The notes under the pieces were generated by a model. The model was not told the DNA's origin, ran no database searches, and saw only the letters and a program-made list of their open reading frames with translations. A program made the translations under genes and the position numbers. Below, in pieces: positions 43,430 to 52,971 of a stretch of DNA of 64,000 bases (position 1 is its first letter; the number at the start of each line of letters is the position of its first letter). The DNA lies in the NCBI GenBank assembly GCA_030427885.1, contig JAUICM010000009.1, positions 62,001 to 126,000 of the forward strand, in the 5' to 3' direction. This DNA is from Rhodothermia bacterium. Its GTDB lineage: Bacteria; Bacteroidota; Rhodothermia; Balneolales; Balneolaceae.

Positions 43430-45142
43430 ATGAGCAATCCGAAACCCGGAGAGAAAGTAATAAAGGGATTAACCGGTAGCGAAGGTATCGCTATTGGTCC
43501 GGTGCTTGTTGTTGATGAGAAACGGAAAAGGATACAGCCCAGAAAGATAAAAGCGGATGCAATCTATGTTCATCTTCAAAGGTTTGCCAAAGCAAAGGCA
43601 GCCTTTCTGAAAGAACTGGATGAGCTTACTTTAAATCTGGATAAGAAAACAGCCGAGATCCTTGAAACTCAAAAGCATATTATCTCTGATCGAGAGATAG
43701 AAAAAAAGATCAACTCCGTGATCGAGGTAGAGTTGTATGATGTTGAGTATGCGATCTACGGAACTTTCAATGAATTTATAGAGCGCTTAAGAGAAAGCGG
43801 ATCTGAATTATTTCAGCAGCGTATTGTTGATCTCGAGAATCTGAGGGATCGTCTCATTCTTCTTGCCTGCGACAATGATAGAGAACTCGAAATTGAAAAA
43901 GGTACGATCCTGGTACTTCAGGACATCAGTCCAACGGATCTGGTTACCTACCATGAGAAAGGAATAAAAGGCCTTGTAATGGATAAAGGTGGTGTTACCT
44001 CACATGCCGCCATCATTGCTCAATCTCTGAACATCCCTTGTATAGTAAGTACAAAAGTAGGGGTAAGACACGCATCCAATTCCCGTAAAGCGGTACTTGA
44101 TGCCAGTTCCGGGGAGTTGATCTTAAACCCGTCCAGAGCCGTACTTACGGAGTTCAAGAAAAAAATAAGGGATCTCAATAAAGCGCAGAAAGCATTCATA
44201 AAGGCTGGTGAGAGATCAGAAACCAAAGATGGATTTCCATTTCACCTGAGAGCAAACATTGAATTTCAGCAGGAACTTATCCTGGCAAATGAATTCAAAG
44301 CAGAAGGTATCGGGCTTTTGCGAACAGAAGCATTGTTATTTGGCGGGATGTCAAAAAGAAGCGAGATCGAACAGGATAAATACTACGATTCTATTTTATC
44401 GGGTATGTCCGGGCCGGTAACAATTCGCCTTTTTGACGTTGGAGGAGATAAACTGCATTCTCAGACTCCGGATGAAAATAATCCCTTTCTGGGGTGGAGG
44501 GGAGTGAGAATGTTACTGGATGAAAAAGCAATGTTGATCAGCCAGTTCAGATCGATCCTCAGATGTGCAGGTAAATATCCGGGGCGAATCAGGATACTTG
44601 TACCTATGGTGGCACTGGTGGAGGAGGTAGTACAGGTAAGGAAAGTAATGGAGGAAGTACAAAAGGCACTGATGGATGCCGGTATTCCCATTGATGAGTC
44701 GGTACCTTTAGGAATAATGGTGGAAGTACCAAGTGTAGCTTTGCTGGCCGATAAATTCGCCAAAGAGGTCGATTTCTTTAGTATTGGCACGAATGATCTT
44801 ACACAATATGCTCTGGCTGTGGATCGGGGGAACGAAAGGATCTGCAGTTTATATCAGCAACATCACCCATCGGTTTGGCAGCTTATTAAGGCCACCGTAA
44901 AAGCTGCCAATGAAAATGCAGTGCCTGTAAGTGTTTGCGGTGAGCTGGCAGGGAATAAACTGGGAGCACTATGTTTGCTTGGAATGGGAGTTAATGATCT
45001 GAGTATTTCACCGGCTTCTATTCCAAAGGTCAAGGAAGTACTAACATCCCGTTCTATGCTCGAGCTGAGAGATTTTTCGGAAAAAGTTCTGGATTGCTCT
45101 ACTACCGAACAGGTTCATGAAGTATATGGAAGCTGGGACTAG
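43430..45142 (+). CDS. ptsI: PTS Enzyme I (PEP-protein phosphotransferase)
   Basis: 570 residues, full length. The phospho-His is His192 in GGVTSHAAI. The PEP-binding barrel shows LLRTEALLFG, RLFDVGGDK, GWRGVRMLLD and the FFSIGTNDLTQY block with catalytic Cys in VSVCGELAG. It phosphorylates HPr from PEP. It is in a two-gene operon with ptsH; with no EIIC nearby, regulation of other proteins is a plausible role. Confidence 0.95.
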   Translation: MSNPKPGEKVIKGLTGSEGIAIGPVLVVDEKRKRIQPRKIKADAIYVHLQRFAKAKAAFLKELDELTLNLDKKTAEILETQKHIISDREIEKKINSVIEVELYDVEYAIYGTFNEFIERLRESGSELFQQRIVDLENLRDRLILLACDNDRELEIEKGTILVLQDISPTDLVTYHEKGIKGLVMDKGGVTSHAAIIAQSLNIPCIVSTKVGVRHASNSRKAVLDASSGELILNPSRAVLTEFKKKIRDLNKAQKAFIKAGERSETKDGFPFHLRANIEFQQELILANEFKAEGIGLLRTEALLFGGMSKRSEIEQDKYYDSILSGMSGPVTIRLFDVGGDKLHSQTPDENNPFLGWRGVRMLLDEKAMLISQFRSILRCAGKYPGRIRILVPMVALVEEVVQVRKVMEEVQKALMDAGIPIDESVPLGIMVEVPSVALLADKFAKEVDFFSIGTNDLTQYALAVDRGNERICSLYQQHHPSVWQLIKATVKAANENAVPVSVCGELAGNKLGALCLLGMGVNDLSISPASIPKVKEVLTSRSMLELRDFSEKVLDCSTTEQVHEVYGSWD

Positions 45143-45360
45143 TCCTATCCTGAAAAATTAATTTTAAGTCCCCACATTCAAATTCTTAATTGGTTTTTGA
45201 GGGAAACGGTTCCAAGCGTGAATAAAATAAGTAAAATCAATTTACACCTAAATTATTTAGTTAAATATTAAATAATAATAATTTCTTTACGGCAATTTGT
45301 TTGTTTTGATTTAATAATATAGGTAGGTTACCTCTCCTTTTTAACAAATGGCAATGTAAA

Positions 45361-45660
45361 ATGCTTAGCAAAAAATTCACTCCAAAAAGAACTGTTTGTA
45401 AAGTAACCTTTTCAATACCTGCTGAAATTGTGAGCAAGGAAGTGTCGTTGGCTGGCGATTTCAATAACTGGGACCCTACATCTGCTAAACTTGAAAAGAA
45501 GAAAGATGTGTGGGTTACTGAGTTGAGGCTAAAACCTGAAACATCCTATAAATTCAAGTATCTGATCGATGGGAAAAAATGGGAGAATGATTACGCTGCG
45601 GATGCTTATGTTCCTAATGAATTCGGTACTGAGGATTCAGTAGTAACCATAGGTAAATAA
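45361..45660 (+). CDS. Stand-alone CBM48/AMPK-beta-type glycogen-binding protein
   Basis: 99 residues forming one early-set/CBM48 domain: SLAGDFNNWDPTSAKLEKK, VWVTELRLKP and YKFKYLIDGKKWENDYAAD are the standard glycogen-binding strands with the aromatic Trp residues. No catalytic domain or signal peptide is attached, so it is a cytosolic glucan-binding module acting alone. The upstream 218 nt (45143-45360) is A+T-rich and shows no clear structure. birA follows 6 nt after the stop. Confidence 0.85.
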   Translation: MLSKKFTPKRTVCKVTFSIPAEIVSKEVSLAGDFNNWDPTSAKLEKKKDVWVTELRLKPETSYKFKYLIDGKKWENDYAADAYVPNEFGTEDSVVTIGK

Positions 45661-45666
45661 AAAGTA

Positions 45667-46449
45667 TTGTTTGATACGCAGCATTTCGAGGACAGGCTTG
45701 TCACTTCATGGCTAGGTCACAATTTCTTTTATTTTGAGGAATTAGGATCTACCAATTCTTATGCTAAAAAAATGGACAGGGTTGATACCCTGCATGGCGC
45801 ACTTATTCTGGCAGATAGTCAGCTTTTGGGCCGAGGACAGTACGAGAGAAACTGGGAAGCTACACCCGGCCAAAATCTGACGTTTAGTCTCGTTTTTGAA
45901 CCACAGAACGCCGATCGATTAACTATTCTTACTCTGGCATGTGCTAAGGCTATTGCAGATGTGTGTGCAGAACAGATCGAAGGCAGTGCAGAATTGAAGT
46001 GGCCTAATGATGTATTGATAGATGGTAAAAAGCTGGCTGGATTGTTAACCGAAGCAGTTTTCAATGGAAGTGTATTAGAACGTGTGATCGTTGGAATCGG
46101 GATCAATGTAAATCAGCTTGAATTTAGTGGAGAGCTGAGTGAAAAGGCTACTTCTTTGTATTTGTTGAGTGGTAAGAAATATTCCAGGGAAAGAGTGCTT
46201 GCCCATATTCTCACTAAAATTGAGTTCTACTATCGTTTGTGGCTAAAACAGGATATTGAATTAGTTAAAACGATCAATAAGTCACTGATCGGGTTTGGAA
46301 GCTGGACGCGGCTGAATGTGAACGGACTGGATAAAGAAGGGAAGTTTAAATTTCTTGGAGTAAATGAGAAAGGTTCACTAATTGTATTGAATAAAGAGCT
46401 TGAAGTGGATACTTTTTCATATGAACAAGTCCGGATCAATCTCGCTTGA
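45667..46449 (+). CDS. birA: Biotin--[acetyl-CoA carboxylase] ligase
   Basis: 260 residues, class I biotin ligase without an N-terminal DNA-binding domain, so no repressor function. STNSYAKK, the GRGQYERNWEA biotinyl-AMP loop and KWPNDVLIDGKKLAGLL are present, with an SH3-like C-terminus. It attaches biotin to carboxylases. The start is probably TTG at 45667: the previous gene's stop lies in frame 9 nt upstream and no ATG precedes the conserved FYFEELGSTN. Confidence 0.9.
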   Translation: MFDTQHFEDRLVTSWLGHNFFYFEELGSTNSYAKKMDRVDTLHGALILADSQLLGRGQYERNWEATPGQNLTFSLVFEPQNADRLTILTLACAKAIADVCAEQIEGSAELKWPNDVLIDGKKLAGLLTEAVFNGSVLERVIVGIGINVNQLEFSGELSEKATSLYLLSGKKYSRERVLAHILTKIEFYYRLWLKQDIELVKTINKSLIGFGSWTRLNVNGLDKEGKFKFLGVNEKGSLIVLNKELEVDTFSYEQVRINLA

Positions 46450-47779
46450 GGAAACCCTATCTGAAAGAATACACCAGAGCTTTGCCAGTTCGCCAAAATT
46501 ACTGGCTGGTGTAAGTGGCGGCCCCGACTCCATGGCTCTGCTTTATGCACTCTTTAAATTGAATATTGAGGTTGTCGGGGTGCATATCAATTATGGATTA
46601 AGGGGGAAAGAGTCGGATCTTGATCAGGAATTGGTAGAAGGAATGTGCTTTGAGTGGGGATTCGAATGTTGCTCAGTAAAACCCAGCAGTAAGGAGGCTG
46701 GATCAGAGAATTTTCAAAACTGGGCAAGAAATGAGCGTTACAGGATATTCCGAGATCTGAAAGAAGAATTTAAGGCGGATGCCATCGCAATAGCTCATCA
46801 CAGGGATGATCAGGTGGAAACGATATTACAGAAACTTTTCAGAGGCAGTGGACCGGAATCATGGCAGGGAATGAAGGTATTTGAACAGGATCTGTTTCGG
46901 CCACTGCTCGATCTAAGTAAGCAGGATATTCTGGATTATTGTGAACACAATGCGGTTCCATACCGGATCGATGGCAGCAACCTTGAGTCAAAATATGCGC
47001 GAAATTTTTTAAGGCGTGAATTCAAGGAGTCGCTGGAAGGCTTTTTTCCGGGTTGGGAAGATAATATCCTGAGGCTTGCATCATTTGGAAGTCTAAATTC
47101 TAAGGCCATTGAGCATATAACAGATTCAATTGTAAACGGCTCCGAGCTTGAACTTGAAGGATATTTAGATCTGGAGGACGATCTGAAGATCTCTGTCCTC
47201 AAGAAATTTATTGAGAAGAAAGTGAAAGATGTTTCACTATCCAGAGGAATGTTAGAAGAACTTGTGGGGCTGGCAGGATCACAACCAGGTACTGAAATTC
47301 CAATCTCAGGTGAAACAGTATTGGTAAGAGAGCGGGGCTCAATTATCATAAGTTCGAAAAACTCGAATGATGTAACCAGTCCTGTGAAGATCAATGAAGA
47401 ACAGATCCGTATTGGATACCAAGCCAACTTGTTAGTGTTCAGTTTTAACGATCAGTCTGGTTATTCAACAGAGTATTTGACGATTGATGCCGGGAAATTA
47501 CAATTCCCTTTAACATTAAGAGCCTGGCAGGATGGAGACCGGTTTCAACCTTTGGGGATGTTCGGATCACAAAAAATATCTGACCACCTGGCCAATAGAA
47601 AAGTTCGATCTTCGGAAAAAGAAAAAGCTTTGATATTATCCGGCGCAGATGGTACTATTTACGCATTAATTTTCCCGTTAGCTCAAGGCAACGGTCAACT
47701 TGGGACAATCTCAGAATTAGTGAAGTGCACGGCAGATACCCGGATGCTTCTTGAGATCAAATACAGGCATCCAGAATGA
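46421..47779 (+). CDS. tilS: tRNA(Ile)-lysidine synthetase
   Basis: 452 residues from ATG 46421. SGGPDS (32-37) is the P-loop of N-type ATP pyrophosphatases, and AIAHHRDDQVETIL, RPLLDLSKQDIL and the C-terminal LRAWQDGDRFQPLG domain match TilS. It converts C34 of tRNA-Ile(CAU) to lysidine, changing the codon read from AUG to AUA. It overlaps birA by 29 nt and hpt by 4 nt. Confidence 0.92.
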   Translation: MNKSGSISLEETLSERIHQSFASSPKLLAGVSGGPDSMALLYALFKLNIEVVGVHINYGLRGKESDLDQELVEGMCFEWGFECCSVKPSSKEAGSENFQNWARNERYRIFRDLKEEFKADAIAIAHHRDDQVETILQKLFRGSGPESWQGMKVFEQDLFRPLLDLSKQDILDYCEHNAVPYRIDGSNLESKYARNFLRREFKESLEGFFPGWEDNILRLASFGSLNSKAIEHITDSIVNGSELELEGYLDLEDDLKISVLKKFIEKKVKDVSLSRGMLEELVGLAGSQPGTEIPISGETVLVRERGSIIISSKNSNDVTSPVKINEEQIRIGYQANLLVFSFNDQSGYSTEYLTIDAGKLQFPLTLRAWQDGDRFQPLGMFGSQKISDHLANRKVRSSEKEKALILSGADGTIYALIFPLAQGNGQLGTISELVKCTADTRMLLEIKYRHPE

Positions 47780-48330
47780 GTTATTACTTACCAGAGACGG
47801 TAGATTGCAATGGCGAGCTATTCGAAATCTTCATCACAAAAGAACAGCTCGAAGCAAGACTGCTATTGCTGGGTAAAACCCTTGATAAAAAATTTGATGG
47901 AAAGAAGCCGATATTTATCGGAGTGTTGAACGGGGCTTTTATTTTTCTGGCCGATCTAATGCGCTATGTTTCTATTCCATGTGAGGTAGATTTCATGAAG
48001 CTGAGTAGTTATGGCGATGAAAAAGTTTCGTCGGGACAAGTTACCTCCTTAAAAGAAATTGATGCCAAAGTTAAGAACAGGCATGTGATATTGGTTGAGG
48101 ATATTATTGATACCGGACTTTCAATGAAGTACCTGGTTGATAAGATCAAAGGATATGAACCAGAGAGTGTATCTGTGATCACACTATTACATAAGAAAGA
48201 AGCTACTGTACATGATGTGCAGGTTGATTATGTAGGGTTTGAGATTCCAAATAAATTTGTTCTGGGATATGGCCTTGATTATGCTCAGGAGGGCAGAAAT
48301 CTTGGACAGATCTATGTTCTGAAGGATTAA
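47776..48330 (+). CDS. hpt: Hypoxanthine phosphoribosyltransferase
   Basis: 184 residues, normal Hpt size. GVLNGAFIFLADL, DFMKLSSYGD and the PRPP loop VILVEDIIDTGLSM are intact. It salvages hypoxanthine and possibly guanine to IMP and GMP. ATGA overlap with tilS; the tilS-hpt pair is conserved across many bacteria. Confidence 0.93.
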   Translation: MSYYLPETVDCNGELFEIFITKEQLEARLLLLGKTLDKKFDGKKPIFIGVLNGAFIFLADLMRYVSIPCEVDFMKLSSYGDEKVSSGQVTSLKEIDAKVKNRHVILVEDIIDTGLSMKYLVDKIKGYEPESVSVITLLHKKEATVHDVQVDYVGFEIPNKFVLGYGLDYAQEGRNLGQIYVLKD

Positions 48331-48361
48331 ACCATTTTAAATGTGAGGGTGGCAATAGGTA

Positions 48362-51300
48362 ATGGCAAAGATAGTCCTGGCTATTTGTACAGCTATTTTA
48401 TTTGTATCTGAGGCATCGTATGCTTTCCAGACTATCCGCCTTGCGCCCTCAGATTCTCTTACCTCAAAGAACTGGACCATAGAAGACGGTCTGCCCGTGA
48501 ATGCAGTGAATTCAATCACTCAGGATAATGATGGGTTTATCTGGTTTACCACTTATGATGGCCTGGTTCGCTTCGATGGACTTAATTTCAAGGTATACAA
48601 TCACGCAAATACTGAGGCGATGCCTCATAACCGAACTACTCATATACATATCCAGCAGGGTGTTGGGATGTGGATGGCGATGGAATATGTGGGTATGATA
48701 TTGATTCAGGATGGCAAGTTCTATCACTTTGGCCCTGAACAGGGTATGGTGAATTCGGATATAACGCATCTTTTTGAACTCTCAGATTACCGTATGTTCT
48801 TCACCACTCATGACGGGCCTTTTATATTTCAGAATGGAGAAATAAAGAGGTTTTTCAGAGGTGAAAATGAGCTGCAGGAAAGAGCCAACCATATTCTCGA
48901 AGAGGAAGACGGATCCATTTGGATGGCCACCCACGATGGTATGTTTTATTTCAGGGAAGGAGAAGAACCTGTTAAATATGATATCAGTGATATCCCGGAA
49001 CAAAATTCATTTTGGAGATTGGCACGGGATCGTGACGGAACCATCATAGCTGGAACTAGAAAAGGGGTGTATTACTTTGATGGGAGCCAGTTTAAGCCAG
49101 TTGCTAAGTATAAAGAGATAAATGGTCTTGATGTTTACAGGATCTATATTGATGAAGAAAAAAGACTTTTCAGTACAGTAAGGGGGCTTTTCGAAGAACG
49201 AAATGGAAGCTTAGTTAAGCTGGAAGACAACAGAGATGACTCTGAAGAAGCATATTACAAGTTTTTTAGAGATTCGAATGGACAATTATGGGTAATAGGA
49301 GATCAGGGTACATTAAGTATTTATAAAGATGGTCGTTTGGTAGCATTTGATGCGATCAGGGGCCTGAAAGATATTTACTATAATGAAGTCTACGAAGACA
49401 AAGAAGGTAATATCTGGTTGTCTACAAATAAGAATGGCTTGTTCAGGATCAAGAAAACGATCGTAAGAACTATTGGGAAATTAGAGGGGCTTTCGGGAGA
49501 TAATATTCTGGGACTTTATCAGGATAGTGAAGGAATTTTCTGGGCTGGTACCAGAGGAGATGGTTTGAATAAGATCGATGGTAATAAAATAACTTACTAT
49601 ACATTATTTAACTCAAACTCTTCGAGGTCAATCTCTTCAAATATCGTACACAGTATCGTAGAAGATACCCTGGGCGATATATGGATCGGAAATTATCAGA
49701 AAGGGATCGATATTATCACCCCGGAGAAAGTGAAGCATATTGATTTTGGGAAGACTCCGGACCTGAATGACATCAGAGCACTGTACCGCGATCATGAAGG
49801 TAACATCTGGGCAGGGACCTATGGCGGCTTAGTTAAAGTTGATCAACATGGAGAAGATCATAAGATATTTGATCGAAGTGATGGGTTAACAGGAATGCAG
49901 ATCCGGTATATAACCCAGGCAGAAGACAACTCATACTGGATCGGAACGCTTGATGGTGGAGTCAGTCATTATAAAGATGGGAAATTTCAGAATTACACCC
50001 ATGATCAGGGCCTTTCCTCGAATAACATAAGATCAGTGTATGTGGATGAATTTGAAGAAGGAGTTGTATGGGTTGGAACAGAAAATAACGGGCTCAACAG
50101 AATAAAAAATGGAAAGATCACCTTTGTGAATATGGAGGACGGTTTGCCTGATTACAATATCCATTGGATCACACAGGATGAAAATGGATGGCTTTGGATG
50201 TCTTCGAATAAAGGGGTGATCAAGATTTTAAAGTCGGAATTAAATGCCTACCTGAATGGTAAACTGGATTCATTCCGGCTTATTCACTTCGGGCGTCAGG
50301 ATGGGATGAGAAACCCTGAAGGCAATGGCTCATTTCAGGAAGCCGGAATCAGAACCAACAATAATAAGCTTTGGTTTTCCACGCAGGAGGGGGTAGCTAT
50401 CTTTGAAACTACTGATGAAGTAAAAGCTCAGGTCTTTCCAAAAGTGATCATTTCGGATGTTGTTGCAAAAGGGGAAAGTTTTTCCACTGATTCAATTCGC
50501 TTTGATTCAGATATAGATGACTTTACAATCTATTTCCACGCTGTCACTTTTACCAATCCGGAGAAAACGCGCTTTAGGTATAAAATGGGAGATTTGACCC
50601 AGGACTGGGTTGAAATTGGTTACGAAAGGGAAGTCCACTTTTCTGATACACCTCCGGGTGATTATACCTTTCTTGTTCAGGCAACAAACAGTGAGGGTGA
50701 ATGGGGCGATGGGGCCGGTAAATTGCTCGTTACAGTAACCCCAAAATATTATCAGCGGGTTTGGTTCTATCTCTTGTTAGTAGTTGGGTTGGTTGGATTG
50801 TTTACCATGATCTCCAAACTCAGATTTCAACGGCTTATTAAAAAACAAGAGAAGCTTGAAGATGTTATTAATGAACAGACCAGGCAGTTAAGAGCAGAAA
50901 AATCTGCAATTGAGGAACAGAAAAAAGTGATAGAGAAGCAGGCGCAGCATCTCGAAGAAGTGAATAAGACCAAGGATAAATTCTTTTCAATTATTGCACA
51001 TGACCTGAAGAACCCATTTCAGGCCATGCTGGGATACTCAGAATTTCTGGAATCAGATCTTCAGAAGATGGATAAAAAAGAACTGACGGAAAGCATAGGT
51101 ATCATCAGGAAATCATCTAAATCGCTGTACAACTTAACTGAAAACCTGTTGCACTGGGCCAATCTTCAGACTGGTAAAATTAAGCCTCATATCGAAAGAT
51201 GTTCTGTAGCAGAGATCATTGAAAAGAATAAATCGTTGTTCCTTCAATCTGCAAAACAAAAAAATATTCAATTGAATTTCGAGGCGGAAAAAGAGATAGA

Positions 51301-51655
51301 CCTGATGGCCGACCGGAATATGATTGATACGGTAATAAGGAATCTGGTATCTAACGCTATTAAGTTTACAAATCAGGATGGCAAAGTGATGCTAAAAGCG
51401 GGTTGCAAAGAAACCTATTGCACCATAGAGATATCTGATAATGGGATAGGGATGAATGACGAGCTGCTTTCAGGAGTATTGAGCCTGGATTCCAAATCAA
51501 GAAGAGACGGAACGGGTAATGAAACCGGAACCGGGCTTGGATTGATACTTTGTAAAGAGATGGTAGAAATGAATAGCGGAAAGCTTGAGATCGAATCGGT
51601 GGAAGGAAAAGGAACCACTTTCAGGGTTATACTCCCGTGCGCAAATGACTACTGA
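48362..51655 (+). CDS. Propeller-type sensor histidine kinase (Reg_prop/Y_Y_Y/HisKA/HATPase)
   Basis: 1097 residues. A signal peptide (about 1-21) leads two seven-bladed propellers made of Reg_prop repeats (DNDGFIWFTTYDGLVRFDG type, about 35-680), a Y_Y_Y domain (about 715-790), one membrane helix (about 797-817), a coiled coil, a HisKA domain with His880 in IIAHDLKNPF and a HATPase ending GTGLGLILCKEM. No receiver or AraC domain is attached, unlike hybrid SusR-type systems, and no response regulator is adjacent. The ligand is unknown. Confidence 0.88.
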   Translation: MAKIVLAICTAILFVSEASYAFQTIRLAPSDSLTSKNWTIEDGLPVNAVNSITQDNDGFIWFTTYDGLVRFDGLNFKVYNHANTEAMPHNRTTHIHIQQGVGMWMAMEYVGMILIQDGKFYHFGPEQGMVNSDITHLFELSDYRMFFTTHDGPFIFQNGEIKRFFRGENELQERANHILEEEDGSIWMATHDGMFYFREGEEPVKYDISDIPEQNSFWRLARDRDGTIIAGTRKGVYYFDGSQFKPVAKYKEINGLDVYRIYIDEEKRLFSTVRGLFEERNGSLVKLEDNRDDSEEAYYKFFRDSNGQLWVIGDQGTLSIYKDGRLVAFDAIRGLKDIYYNEVYEDKEGNIWLSTNKNGLFRIKKTIVRTIGKLEGLSGDNILGLYQDSEGIFWAGTRGDGLNKIDGNKITYYTLFNSNSSRSISSNIVHSIVEDTLGDIWIGNYQKGIDIITPEKVKHIDFGKTPDLNDIRALYRDHEGNIWAGTYGGLVKVDQHGEDHKIFDRSDGLTGMQIRYITQAEDNSYWIGTLDGGVSHYKDGKFQNYTHDQGLSSNNIRSVYVDEFEEGVVWVGTENNGLNRIKNGKITFVNMEDGLPDYNIHWITQDENGWLWMSSNKGVIKILKSELNAYLNGKLDSFRLIHFGRQDGMRNPEGNGSFQEAGIRTNNNKLWFSTQEGVAIFETTDEVKAQVFPKVIISDVVAKGESFSTDSIRFDSDIDDFTIYFHAVTFTNPEKTRFRYKMGDLTQDWVEIGYEREVHFSDTPPGDYTFLVQATNSEGEWGDGAGKLLVTVTPKYYQRVWFYLLLVVGLVGLFTMISKLRFQRLIKKQEKLEDVINEQTRQLRAEKSAIEEQKKVIEKQAQHLEEVNKTKDKFFSIIAHDLKNPFQAMLGYSEFLESDLQKMDKKELTESIGIIRKSSKSLYNLTENLLHWANLQTGKIKPHIERCSVAEIIEKNKSLFLQSAKQKNIQLNFEAEKEIDLMADRNMIDTVIRNLVSNAIKFTNQDGKVMLKAGCKETYCTIEISDNGIGMNDELLSGVLSLDSKSRRDGTGNETGTGLGLILCKEMVEMNSGKLEIESVEGKGTTFRVILPCANDY

Positions 51656-51674
51656 TTTTTATTGAATCTTGGGA

Positions 51675-51705
51675 TTGCGAAGGCTTATGAACTGCCGTAT
51701 ATTTG
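51675..51705 (+). promoter_or_regulatory. Promoter of tRNA-Ser (TTG-N20-TATATTTG)
   Basis: TTG at 51675-51677, 20 nt and TATATTTG at 51698-51705 match the Bacteroidota consensus with the same spacing as the tRNA-Gln promoter. The tRNA starts at 51742. Confidence 0.7.
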
Positions 51706-51741
51706 ATGCCTTTCCTGAAAAGGAAAGTCGGTGAAATACCC

Positions 51742-51830
51742 GGAGAGGTGGCTGAGTGGCTGAAAGCGCTCCCCTGCTAAGGGAGTTTATATGGAAACAT
51801 GTAACGAGGGTTCGAATCCCTCCCTCTCCG
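51742..51830 (+). tRNA. tRNA-Ser (anticodon GCT)
   Basis: An 89-nt class II tRNA: acceptor GGAGAGG/CCTCTCC with discriminator G (51830), anticodon stem-loop CTCCC-CTGCTAA-GGGAG with GCT, a long variable arm, and T-arm CGAGGGTTCGAATCCCTC. No CCA is encoded. Confidence 0.97.
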
Positions 51831-51851
51831 CATTAAGCCAATGTAAAGTTA

Positions 51852-51878
51852 GGGCCCTCTTTTTTGAGGGCCTTTTTT
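51852..51878 (+). terminator. Rho-independent terminator after tRNA-Ser
   Basis: GGCCCTC (51853-51859), a six-T loop and GAGGGCC (51866-51872), followed by TTTTTT. It ends the single-gene tRNA-Ser transcript. Confidence 0.9.
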
Positions 51879-51970
51879 GTTTGAGTAATTTTATCTGCAT
51901 TGGGAAGTGAGTCTTATGAAAAACGAACTTTAAGGGTTGATTACGCCTTTCTGATTAGCTAACATCGCAT

Positions 51971-52960
51971 ATGAGAACCATTTCTATTTATGTACCCGAA
52001 CATGCCGTGATGGAAGCAGTAGGTGATCCGCGGTATCTTTTCAATACAGCTAATTCTTTCTTTGAAGCATCGGACCGTCCGGCGCCTTTTAAAGTGCAGC
52101 TGGTTGGTGAGTCCCGACAGGTAAAGCTTCAGGATGGAGTATTCTCAGTAAACACCGACAGTCTCATTAATGAGGTAGAGGAGTCAGATCTGATCATAAT
52201 ACCGGCTATTTTTGGCGATTTCGGGCAGGTGATAGAACAAAACAAAGAGGCGATACCCTGGATTCAAAAGCTTCATAAAAAGGGGGCTGAAGTTGCTTCA
52301 CTATGCACAGGGGCCTTTTTTCTTGGGGCAACGGGTTTGCTGGATGGAAAACAATGTTCCACACACTGGGCTTTTTCCTCAGAATTCCGGGATTGGTACC
52401 CAAATGCAGAACTGGTCGATGGTGGAATCATCACCGATGATAATGGAGTGTACAGCAGTGGTGGAGCAAATTCATACTGGAACCTGTTGTTATATTTATT
52501 GGAGAAATACACAGACCGTGAAACAGCGATTATGGCGTCTAAGTTCTTTGCGATAGACATCGACCGACAGAGCCAGGCTTCGTTCATGATGTTTAAAGGG
52601 CAAAAAGATCATAAGGATAAGGAAGTACTGAAAGCACAGGAATACATTGAAGATAATTATGACCAACGGATCTTAGTGGATGAATTGGCAGAGAAGTGCG
52701 CAATAAGCAGGCGAAGTTTTGAGAGAAGATTCAAGAGCGCTACGAATAATACAGTGCTGGAATATATCCAGAGAGTGAAGATTGAAGCAGCCAAGCGGAG
52801 CTTTGAATTGACCACAAAAAACATCAGTCAAGTGATGTATGAAGTAGGTTATTCTGATACAAAAGCATTTAGAACTGTATTTAAGAAGATCACAGGACTA
52901 ACTCCGGTAGAGTACCGAAATAAGTTTTACAAAGAAGAACCGGATCTTGAATTGGTGTAA
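51971..52960 (+). CDS. GlxA-type AraC transcriptional regulator (DJ-1/PfpI + AraC HTH)
   Basis: 329 residues. An N-terminal DJ-1/PfpI-like domain (about 1-190) has the nucleophile-elbow Cys in ASLCTGAFFL. The C-terminal AraC helix-turn-helix (about 220-320) shows DELAEKCAISRRSFERRFK and ISQVMYEVGYSDTKAFRTVFKK. GlxA-type members regulate catabolic or stress genes; targets here are unknown. It ends 12 nt from the convergent DUF1801 gene, part of a small-molecule-handling operon that is one candidate target. Confidence 0.9.
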   Translation: MRTISIYVPEHAVMEAVGDPRYLFNTANSFFEASDRPAPFKVQLVGESRQVKLQDGVFSVNTDSLINEVEESDLIIIPAIFGDFGQVIEQNKEAIPWIQKLHKKGAEVASLCTGAFFLGATGLLDGKQCSTHWAFSSEFRDWYPNAELVDGGIITDDNGVYSSGGANSYWNLLLYLLEKYTDRETAIMASKFFAIDIDRQSQASFMMFKGQKDHKDKEVLKAQEYIEDNYDQRILVDELAEKCAISRRSFERRFKSATNNTVLEYIQRVKIEAAKRSFELTTKNISQVMYEVGYSDTKAFRTVFKKITGLTPVEYRNKFYKEEPDLELV

Positions 52961-52971
52961 ATGCATCTGAA

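Noticed and set aside
45143-45360. Possible small RNA or riboswitch in the 218-nt spacer before the CBM48 gene
   Set aside because: The region is A+T-rich without a stable hairpin, conserved motif or terminator that I could identify.
45667-46449. BirA as biotin-operon repressor
   Set aside because: The protein begins almost directly with the ligase domain and lacks the N-terminal helix-turn-helix.
48362-51655. Hybrid two-component system of the SusR type
   Set aside because: The protein ends after the HATPase domain; there is no receiver or AraC domain and no glycan-use genes beside it.
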